From assembly GCF_001610955.1 (NCBI RefSeq), contig NZ_CP014335.1:723001-787000 (forward strand): a stretch of DNA of 64,000 nt. Direction: 5' to 3'. Each line of letters opens with the position of its first letter. Positions within the stretch are counted from its first letter, which is position 1. A program made the translations under genes and the position numbers. The notes under the pieces are model-generated. The model saw only the letters and a program-made list of their open reading frames with translations, had not been told where the DNA came from and made no database searches. Origin of the DNA: Geobacillus thermoleovorans. GTDB taxonomy: Bacteria; Bacillota; Bacilli; Bacillales; Anoxybacillaceae. Shown piece by piece: positions 57,862-64,000 of this stretch.

Positions 57862-57895
57862 GGAGAGTATATGCCTAGGCATATACTCTCCTTTT
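57862..57895 (+). terminator. Attenuating hairpin between oppA and oppB
   Basis: A perfect 14-bp stem GGAGAGTATATGCC/GGCATATACTCTCC with a two-base loop, followed by TTTT. Confidence 0.7.
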
Positions 57896-57959
57896 GCCTG
57901 CCAAGGCGAAAAATGTCGAAAAACAACGAAGATTGTAGAAAAGCAGAGGAGGTGCGGTC

Positions 57960-58889
57960 ATGGCGCGGTATACGCTTCAGCGGTTCGTTTATATGATCAT
58001 CACGTTGTTTATCATTGCGACGTTGACGTTCTTTTTAATGAAGCTGCTGCCTGGTTCGCCGCTGCAAAACCAAGAGAAATTAACGCCGGAACAGAAGGCG
58101 CTTATTTTAAAAGAGTACGGATTGGATAAGCCCGTGCCTGTTCAATACATTCAATATTTAGGGAATTTGTTGAAAGGAGACTTGGGGGTATCGTTCCAAT
58201 ATGACAACCGCCCAGTGACAGAGCTCATCAGCGATCGAATCGGCCCGTCGGCCCAGCTCGGGTTTCAGGCGATTGTTTTTGGGACGATCGTTGGGTTGAT
58301 TCTCGGAATTGTCGCGGCGATTCGACATAATCATTGGGAAGATTACACAGCTACGGTCATTGCGGTGTTGGGCGCCTCGATCCCGTCGTTTGTGTTAGGG
58401 GGGTTTTTGCAATATTTTATCGCTGTGAAACTGCAATGGCTTCCGGTCGCCTTTTGGGAAGGCTTCAAATATACGATTCTCCCGACCTTGGCGCTGTCTG
58501 TCGGAGTCATCGCCAGCATCGCCCGCTTTATGCGCACGGAAATGCTTGAAGTGTTAAGCTCTGACTACATTTTGACGGCTCGGGCGAAAGGGATCAGCCA
58601 GGCGGGGGTTATCATCAAGCACGCCATCCGCAACTCGCTTATCCCCGTCATTACCATTTTAGGACCGATGACCGTCAATTTAATGACGGGAACGCTTGTC
58701 ATTGAGAAACTGTTTGCTGTCCCTGGTCTTGGAGAGCAGTTTGTCCGTTCGATTGAACTGAACGATTACCCTGTTATTATGGGAACGACGTTGTTTTATT
58801 CCGCCTTGTTGATTTTGGCCGTCTTTATCGTTGATGTGTTGTACGGGGTTGTCGACCCACGCATCCGGTTAGCGGGAGGGAAAAAATGA
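57960..58889 (+). CDS. oppB: Oligopeptide ABC transporter permease OppB
   Basis: 309 residues with six membrane helices. The N-terminus MARYTLQRFVYMIITLFIIA is typical. The EAA loop (EVLSSDYILTARAKGISQAG) lies near 195-215. It forms the peptide channel with OppC. Ribosome site GAGGAGGTG. Overlaps oppC by 4 bases. Confidence 0.95.
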   Translation: MARYTLQRFVYMIITLFIIATLTFFLMKLLPGSPLQNQEKLTPEQKALILKEYGLDKPVPVQYIQYLGNLLKGDLGVSFQYDNRPVTELISDRIGPSAQLGFQAIVFGTIVGLILGIVAAIRHNHWEDYTATVIAVLGASIPSFVLGGFLQYFIAVKLQWLPVAFWEGFKYTILPTLALSVGVIASIARFMRTEMLEVLSSDYILTARAKGISQAGVIIKHAIRNSLIPVITILGPMTVNLMTGTLVIEKLFAVPGLGEQFVRSIELNDYPVIMGTTLFYSALLILAVFIVDVLYGVVDPRIRLAGGKK

Positions 58890-59908
58890 TGGCGAAACAA
58901 CAATACGAACAACTTTCACCGGAATGGTTTCAGCCCGCCCCGCCGAACGTCGGTGAGCAGGAAAAAATCAATCGTCCGAGCTTGACGTTTTGGCAGGATG
59001 CTTGGCTTCGCCTTCGGGAAAACAAGGCAGCGATCGTGGGGCTCGTGATGATTATCATTTTGACGCTCATGGCGATCATCGCCCCGATGGCGAGCGACCG
59101 GACGTATAAAGATCAAAACTTGCGGCATGCGAAACTTCCGCCGAAAATCCCGGTGCTCGAGCATGTTCATTGGCTTCCGTTTGACGGCCGGGATGCGAAC
59201 GGCGTTGATGTATATAAACAGCGCGGCGTGAAAGAGTACTATTGGTTTGGCACGGATGACTTAGGACGCGACTTGTGGGTGAGAACGTGGTATGGCACGC
59301 GCATCTCACTTTACATTGGTTTGCTCGCGGCGTTGATCGACTTATTGATCGGGATTGCGTACGGCGGCATTTCCGGCTACTATGGCGGCCGCGTCGACAA
59401 TGTGATGCAGCGGATCATCGAAATTTTAAACGGCATTCCGTATTTAATTATGGTCATTTTGTTCATTTTGATTTTTGAGCCTGGAATCATTTCCATCACG
59501 TTGGCGATGGTCATTACCGGTTGGACGACGATGGCGCGGATCGTGCGCGGACAAGTGTTGAAATTAAAGAACATGGAATATGTGTTGGCGGCAAGGACGC
59601 TCGGAGCGCCGACATCACGGCTCATTTTCAAACATTTGATCCCGAACGTCATCGGCCCGATCATTATTACGACGATGTTCACAATTCCATCGGCCATCTT
59701 CACTGAGGCGTTTTTGAGCTTTATCGGCCTTGGCATCCGTCCGCCGGAAGCGTCGCTTGGCTCGCTTGTCAATGATGGATACAAATCGATCCAAACATAT
59801 CCGCATTTGATGATTATTCCGGCCGTTGTCATCAGCTTGCTCATTTTAAGCTTCAACTTGGTGGCAGACGGAATCCGCGATGCGCTTGACCCGAAAATGC
59901 GCAAATAA
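58886..59908 (+). CDS. oppC: Oligopeptide ABC transporter permease OppC
   Basis: 340 residues with a soluble N-terminus of about 40 residues, then six membrane helices and a large first external loop. The EAA loop (MEYVLAARTLGAPTSRLIFK) is near 230-250. ATG at 58886 overlaps the oppB stop; ATG at 58889 is an equally good start. GGGAGGG is the ribosome site. Confidence 0.95.
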   Translation: MMAKQQYEQLSPEWFQPAPPNVGEQEKINRPSLTFWQDAWLRLRENKAAIVGLVMIIILTLMAIIAPMASDRTYKDQNLRHAKLPPKIPVLEHVHWLPFDGRDANGVDVYKQRGVKEYYWFGTDDLGRDLWVRTWYGTRISLYIGLLAALIDLLIGIAYGGISGYYGGRVDNVMQRIIEILNGIPYLIMVILFILIFEPGIISITLAMVITGWTTMARIVRGQVLKLKNMEYVLAARTLGAPTSRLIFKHLIPNVIGPIIITTMFTIPSAIFTEAFLSFIGLGIRPPEASLGSLVNDGYKSIQTYPHLMIIPAVVISLLILSFNLVADGIRDALDPKMRK

Positions 59909-59929
59909 CCGACGGAAGGGGTGAAACCG

Positions 59930-60991
59930 ATGGAGAAAATTTTGCAGGTGAACGATTTGCATATTTCCTTTGACATCCACGCCGGTGAAGTGCAGGCGGT
60001 TCGCGGCGTCACGTTCGACTTGTATAAGGGAGAAACGCTGGCAATCGTCGGCGAGTCAGGGTCTGGGAAATCAGTGACTTCAAAAGCGTTGATGCGCCTG
60101 TTGCCGACACCGCCGAGCCGGATTAAGCAAGGGGAAATTTTATTTGAAGGCAAAGACTTGACCAAGCTGTCGGAGAAAGAGATGCAATCGATCCGCGGTG
60201 CGGAAATTTCAATGATTTTCCAAGATCCGATGACGTCGCTCAATCCGACGATGACGATTGGGAAACAAATTATGGAAGCGATTTTAAAGCATCAAAAGCT
60301 GTCGAAAGATGAAGCGCGCAAACGGGCGATTGAACTATTGCAGCTGGTCGGCATTAAAAACGCCGAGCTGCGCATGAAGCAATACCCGCACCAATTTTCC
60401 GGCGGGATGCGCCAGCGTGTTGTCATCGCCATCGCCTTGGCGTGCAATCCGAAAATTTTGATCGCCGATGAACCGACGACAGCGCTTGATGTGACGATTC
60501 AGGCGCAAATTTTGGAGTTGATGAAAGACATTCAGAAAAAGCTCGGCATGTCGATTATTTTCATCACCCATGATTTAGGGGTCGTCGCCAACATGGCCGA
60601 CCGAGTGGCCGTGATGTATGCCGGGAAAATCGTGGAGATCGGCACGGTGGATGAAATTTTTTACAATCCGAAACATCCGTACACGTGGGGATTGCTGGCC
60701 TCGATGCCGAGCCTTGATCATAAAGATACGGAGCTGTATTCGATTCCGGGTTCGCCGCCGGATTTGTTAAATCCGCCAAAAGGCGATGCGTTTGCGCCGC
60801 GCAATCCGTATGCGCTCAAAATTGACTATGAGCTCGAGCCGCCGATGTTCCAAGTGTCTGATACGCACTATGCGGCGACATGGCTGTTGCATGAAATGGC
60901 GCCGAAAGTGGAACCGCCGGCTATCGTGCGTGAACGGATGAAACGGTTTGCTGACATCGTCGCCCGGAAAGGAGGAAAACCGCGTGGCTAG
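59930..60991 (+). CDS. oppD: Oligopeptide ABC transporter ATPase OppD
   Basis: 353 residues. Walker A GESGSGKS is near 40, the signature FSGGMRQR near 155, Walker [13 protein letters not shown] near 178. The C-terminal oligopeptide-transporter extension has a [20 protein letters not shown] region. The start at 59930 has GGAAGGGG upstream; a GTG at 59921 lies too near it. Confidence 0.95.
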   Translation: MEKILQVNDLHISFDIHAGEVQAVRGVTFDLYKGETLAIVGESGSGKSVTSKALMRLLPTPPSRIKQGEILFEGKDLTKLSEKEMQSIRGAEISMIFQDPMTSLNPTMTIGKQIMEAILKHQKLSKDEARKRAIELLQLVGIKNAELRMKQYPHQFSGGMRQRVVIAIALACNPKILIADEPTTALDVTIQAQILELMKDIQKKLGMSIIFITHDLGVVANMADRVAVMYAGKIVEIGTVDEIFYNPKHPYTWGLLASMPSLDHKDTELYSIPGSPPDLLNPPKGDAFAPRNPYALKIDYELEPPMFQVSDTHYAATWLLHEMAPKVEPPAIVRERMKRFADIVARKGGKPRG

Positions 60992-61919
60992 ACAAAAGCT
61001 GCTTGAGGTCAAAAATTTGAAACAGTATTTCCCAGCTGGACGCGGTCAGGTGGTGAAAGCAGTCGACGGCGTCACCTTTGACATTTATAAAGGTGAAACG
61101 TTCGGCCTTGTCGGCGAGTCGGGCTGCGGCAAGTCGACAACGGGGCGGACGATCATCCGGCTGTACGAAGCGACGGAAGGAGAAGTGCTGTTTAACGGCG
61201 TCAATGTGCACGGCAAAAAATCCAAAAAAGAGCTGAAAGAGTTAAATCGGAAAATGCAGATGATTTTCCAAGATCCGTATGCGTCGCTCAATCCGCGGAT
61301 GACGGTCGCCGACATTATCGCTGAGGGCATTGACATCCACGGATTGGCGAAAACGAAAGAGGAGCGGATGCAGCGCGTCTATGAGCTGCTTGAGACGGTC
61401 GGGTTGAACCGCGAGCATGCGAGCCGCTATCCGCATGAGTTTTCCGGCGGGCAACGCCAGCGGATCGGCATCGCCCGGGCGCTCGCCGTCGAACCGGAAT
61501 TCATCATCGCCGATGAGCCGATCTCGGCGCTTGACGTTTCCATTCAGGCGCAAGTCGTGAACTTATTGAAGCGCCTGCAGCGTGAAAAAGGGTTGACGTA
61601 CTTGTTTATTGCCCATGACTTGTCGATGGTCAAATACATCAGCGACCGGATCGGCGTCATGTATTTCGGGAAAATGGTCGAGCTCGCTGAATCGGAAGAG
61701 CTGTACCGCAATCCGATCCATCCGTATACAAAGGCATTGCTCTCCGCTATTCCGCTTCCAGATCCGGAAACGGAGCGGACGCGCAAGCGGATCATGTACG
61801 ACCCGGCGCAACATGGCTACAAAGATGGAGAGGAACTCGAATTCCGCGAAATTACGCCTGGCCATTTTGTGCTTTGTTCAGAGGAAGAATATAAGCGGTA
61901 TCGGGCGATGTATGCCTAG
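60984..61919 (+). CDS. oppF: Oligopeptide ABC transporter ATPase OppF
   Basis: 311 residues. Walker [10 protein letters not shown] is near 48, the signature [10 protein letters not shown] near 153, and Walker [14 protein letters not shown] near 175. The GTG start at 60984 follows AAAGGAGG and overlaps the oppD stop. It pairs with OppD to power peptide uptake. Last gene of the operon. Confidence 0.95.
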   Translation: MARQKLLEVKNLKQYFPAGRGQVVKAVDGVTFDIYKGETFGLVGESGCGKSTTGRTIIRLYEATEGEVLFNGVNVHGKKSKKELKELNRKMQMIFQDPYASLNPRMTVADIIAEGIDIHGLAKTKEERMQRVYELLETVGLNREHASRYPHEFSGGQRQRIGIARALAVEPEFIIADEPISALDVSIQAQVVNLLKRLQREKGLTYLFIAHDLSMVKYISDRIGVMYFGKMVELAESEELYRNPIHPYTKALLSAIPLPDPETERTRKRIMYDPAQHGYKDGEELEFREITPGHFVLCSEEEYKRYRAMYA

Positions 61920-61990
61920 CCGAATCGAAAAAAGCGCCGCTCTTTCACCGCCGCATGGTGCGAACGGCGAAAGAGGCGGCACCCACCTAT

Positions 61991-62017
61991 GCGCCTGTTT
62001 TGGCGCGTTATTTTTTT
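61991..62017 (+). terminator. Terminator of the opp operon
   Basis: GCGCC pairs with GGCGC and is followed by TTATTTTTTT. A longer hairpin (GCCGCTCTTTC/GAAAGAGGCGGC-like, 61935-61980) lies between it and oppF. Confidence 0.75.
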
Positions 62018-62190
62018 CCCCCGACGACTTTCCATCCTTGTTGGATGCGGCGGGAGGCCTCGACATGCTTTCCACTTTTGTTTCGGCCGAACATCCGCTC
62101 TCCGATCGTGTTGCTGATGTTCCCCATCAATGCGGTGAGGACGACGATCAATGCCGAAGCAATGGCAAAGTCGATGAAATAGCCGGCCAT
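62008..62190 (-). CDS. Small single-helix membrane protein
   Basis: 60 residues: an N-terminal membrane helix (FIDFAIASALIVVLTALMG) and a basic cytoplasmic tail ending GWKVVGGKK. The ribosome site GGGAGGAAG lies 5-8 bases upstream on the minus strand. Its stop codon overlaps the opp terminator T-run. Family not recognised. Confidence 0.65.
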   Translation of the reverse strand: MAGYFIDFAIASALIVVLTALMGNISNTIGERMFGRNKSGKHVEASRRIQQGWKVVGGKK

Positions 62191-62313
62191 CGGTTCTTCC
62201 TCCCTTTTCCTTTTCTACTTTGATTGTAGAGGATTTGCCTTTACTTTGGAAGAGGAAAGAAAGAAAATTGCATTTATCATCGAAAAACTATATCTTTCTT
62301 GGCCGATGTATTG

Positions 62314-62319
62314 TATAAT
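62314..62319 (+). promoter_or_regulatory. Probable -10 of spx
   Basis: TATAAT within ATTGTATAATATATC, about 170 bases before spx. The -35 (TATCTT, 17 bases upstream) is weak, so activation or an alternative -35 is possible. Confidence 0.5.
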
Positions 62320-62395
62320 ATATCATGTTAAAGTCATTTCAATTTGCAAACGATTGGCAAAGCGGCTGATCGCCAGACTGGCGTCCAGGCCGTGT

Positions 62396-62448
62396 CGCTA
62401 TGCTGTCAGACGTCAAACCGGCATAGCGGTGCACGTCTGTCGTCTGAC
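62396..62448 (+). other. Possible pseudoknot in the spx leader
   Basis: CGCTATGC (62396-62403) pairs with GCATAGCG (62421-62428). GTCAGACG (62405-62412) pairs with CGTCTGAC (62441-62448). The two stems interlock (A-B-A'-B'), as in an H-type pseudoknot, 45 bases before the spx start. An extra CGCCA/TGGCG hairpin lies upstream near 62371. Confidence 0.5.
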
Positions 62449-62492
62449 GGACGAGGGAAGCAAGGGATTCCTTGTCAAAAGGAGTGATCGAA

Positions 62493-62891
62493 GTGGTCAA
62501 GCTATACACATCACCGAGCTGCACGTCATGCCGGAAGGCGAAGGCGTGGCTCGAGAAGCACAATATTCCTTATGTCGAGCGCAATATTTTCTCCGAACCG
62601 CTCACGGTCGAGGAGATTAAAGAAATTTTGCGGATGACGGAAACGGGGACGGATGAAATCATTTCGACCCGTTCAAAAGTGTTCCAAAAGCTGAACATCA
62701 ACTTGGAAACGTTGCCGCTGCAAGATTTGTACGAACTCATTCAAAAAAACCCAGGCATTTTGCGCCGGCCGATCATCATTGATGAAAAGCGGCTTCAAGT
62801 CGGCTACAACGAAGATGAAATCCGCCGCTTTCTGCCGCGCAAAGTGCGGGCGTATCAGCTTCGTGAAGCGCAGCGGCTGGTGAACGGGTAA
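62493..62891 (+). CDS. spx: Redox regulator Spx
   Basis: 132 residues of the ArsC/Spx family. The redox switch CTSC is at residues 10-13 in [18 protein letters not shown]. The Spx-type conserved stretch [20 protein letters not shown] is present. It binds the RNA polymerase alpha subunit and activates thiol-stress genes. The GTG at 62493 is preferred over the ATG-like start 21 bases earlier because AAAAGGAGTG lies 8 bases upstream. The B. subtilis protein has 131 residues. Confidence 0.95.
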   Translation: MVKLYTSPSCTSCRKAKAWLEKHNIPYVERNIFSEPLTVEEIKEILRMTETGTDEIISTRSKVFQKLNINLETLPLQDLYELIQKNPGILRRPIIIDEKRLQVGYNEDEIRRFLPRKVRAYQLREAQRLVNG

Positions 62892-62892
62892 T

Positions 62893-62932
62893 AAAAAAAC
62901 TTCTACATGGTCTGCCATGTAGAAGTTTTTTA
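62893..62932. terminator. Bidirectional terminator between spx and yjbE
   Basis: AAAAACTTCTACATGG pairs with CCATGTAGAAGTTTTT, with A/T runs on both sides. Confidence 0.92.
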
Positions 62933-62941
62933 TCATTTGCT

Positions 62942-63601
62942 TTATGCGGCGCGCGACCGGCGGTGGGCCGCCAAGCCGAGCAAAACGGCAAGAACGGCCG
63001 CCGCCATTGGAAACAGCGCCTCCCCATTCGGGGGGGAAAACGGGCGCAACCGCTCTTCGGCAGCGATCATCTTTCCAGCGGTGTACGCCAAGAGGGCGCC
63101 GCCGGCATAAATGAGAATCGGGAACCGTTCCATGGCATAAAGGATGATTTTGCTGCCTAAAATGATGATAGGAACGGAACAGAGAAAACCGAACACAACA
63201 AGTCCGATATGGCCTTGAGCCGCTCCAGCGATGGCGATGACGTTGTCAAGACCCATGGCGACATCGGCGGCGACGATCGTCTGGATGGCTTTCCAAAGCG
63301 ACGGTTCGGCTTTGATCATAGTCGGTTTTTCGTCTTTTTGCCCGATCAGTTTCAAGGCGATCCAAAAGAGGACGACGCCTCCAGCGAGCTGCAAGAACGG
63401 AATCGTCAACAGCCAAACGACGGCCACCGTCAAGACAATGCGAACAGCGATCGCCAGCGCGGTGCCGACAATGATGGCCACATTCCGCTTTTGTTCCGGC
63501 AAGTTGCGGCTTGCCAGCGCAATGACAACCGCATTGTCCCCGCCAAGAATGACATCAATGCCGATAATCAGCAAGATGGAAACGATGTATTCATCCACCA
63601 T
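62942..63601 (-). CDS. yjbE: TerC-family membrane protein YjbE
   Basis: 219 residues with six to seven membrane helices. The TerC acidic metal motifs are IGIDVILGGDNAVVIAL in helix 1 and AADVAMGLDNVIAIAGAA in the fourth. B. subtilis YjbE/YceF relatives help export manganese during metalation of secreted enzymes. Position between spx and mecA is as in B. subtilis. It may end in a polar tail (AAHRRSRAA). Confidence 0.9.
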   Translation of the reverse strand: MVDEYIVSILLIIGIDVILGGDNAVVIALASRNLPEQKRNVAIIVGTALAIAVRIVLTVAVVWLLTIPFLQLAGGVVLFWIALKLIGQKDEKPTMIKAEPSLWKAIQTIVAADVAMGLDNVIAIAGAAQGHIGLVVFGFLCSVPIIILGSKIILYAMERFPILIYAGGALLAYTAGKMIAAEERLRPFSPPNGEALFPMAAAVLAVLLGLAAHRRSRAA

Positions 63602-63811
63602 AGGCGTCCCTCATTCCGTCCGTGTTCATCATCATTATAGTAGGGCATGGCCGGTTTCATAACCAATTTTTAAAAATGCGTTTTTTTATTTCCCTTCTTT
63701 CGCTTTTTATCATAAAATAAAAGTACAAGATCATAAGTTTTGATTTAAATAGTTTCAGGGGCACAATCCCTTCCTTTTTTATTTCTCTGTTTTAGAAGGG
63801 AGAGTTGAGAA

Positions 63812-64000
63812 ATGGAAATCGAACGCATCAATGAACATACGGTGAAGTTCTACATTTCCTATGTTGATATAGAGGAGCGCGGCTTTGACCGCGAGGAAAT
63901 TTGGTACAATCGGGAACGAAGCGAAGAATTATTTTGGGAAATGATGGATGAAGTTCACGGGGAAAGCGATTTTTCGCTCGATGGCCCGCTTTGGATCCAA
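63812..64000 (+). CDS. mecA: Adapter protein MecA, 3' truncated by window
   Basis: The first 63 codons: MEIERINEHTVKFYISYVDI, then EERGFDREEIWYNRERSEEL and FDLDG-like FSLDGPLWIQ. This is the N-terminal substrate-binding domain of MecA, which delivers proteins such as ComK to ClpC. The rest lies beyond the window. The ribosome site is GAAGGGAGAG. Confidence 0.9.
   Translation, partial: MEIERINEHTVKFYISYVDIEERGFDREEIWYNRERSEELFWEMMDEVHGESDFSLDGPLWIQ

Noticed and set aside
56430..57926. Minus-strand reading frame of 498 codons
   Set aside because: Antisense to oppA, whose lipobox, signature and length are unmistakable; no start signal on the other strand.

Overview
The window is a chromosomal segment of a thermophilic bacillus. 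It is almost certainly Geobacillus, close to G. kaustophilus, G. stearothermophilus or G. thermodenitrificans. The reasons are the GC-rich Bacillus-type coding, strong AGGAGG ribosome sites, a tryptophanyl-tRNA synthetase and argCJBD genes that read like the Geobacillus proteins, and Bacillus subtilis synteny from argC to mecA. I see no rRNA, tRNA or CRISPR array.

Region 1 (1-13280) is an anaerobic nitrate and molybdenum-cofactor island. After a NEW3/ABC-transporter trio come narK, a copper nitrite reductase gene (nirK) that has lost most of its middle, a first fnr, modB-moaA, the iron-sulfur repair gene ric, a soluble chemoreceptor, and moeA-mobB-moaE-moaD-ywiC. Fnr-type boxes (TGTGA-N6-TCACA or close variants) precede almost every unit. 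Each lies 25-27 bases from a -10 hexamer, which centres it near -41.5, the position used by B. subtilis Fnr. The island therefore reads as one Fnr regulon.

Region 2 (13281-34060) is a wrecked WapA/Rhs polymorphic-toxin locus filled with insertion sequences. An approximately 2,220-codon wapA is split by an IS66-family element with a clean 8-bp target duplication, and its toxin tip is cut off by an IS21-type element. ISLre2, a two-gene IS split by an IS630, an IS1634 and an ISL3 element follow. Between and after them lie toxin and immunity remnants: an interrupted AT-rich helical gene, a toxin tail with a probable immunity gene, and a frameshifted orphan Rhs core. A second fnr closes the region.

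Region 3 (34761-64000) is conserved core chromosome: argC-argJ-argB-argD-carA-carB-argF, yjzC, clpB under a perfect CtsR operator, yjzD, yjaU, fabH-fabF with a FapR operator, yjaZ, yjbA, trpS with a tryptophan T-box leader, oppABCDF, spx, yjbE and the start of mecA. Inserted after clpB is a roughly 290-bp non-coding element with long terminal inverted repeats around a perfectly paired cloverleaf. This is the most unusual sequence in the window.

All assignments come from reading the sequence and from recalled family knowledge; no database search was run.
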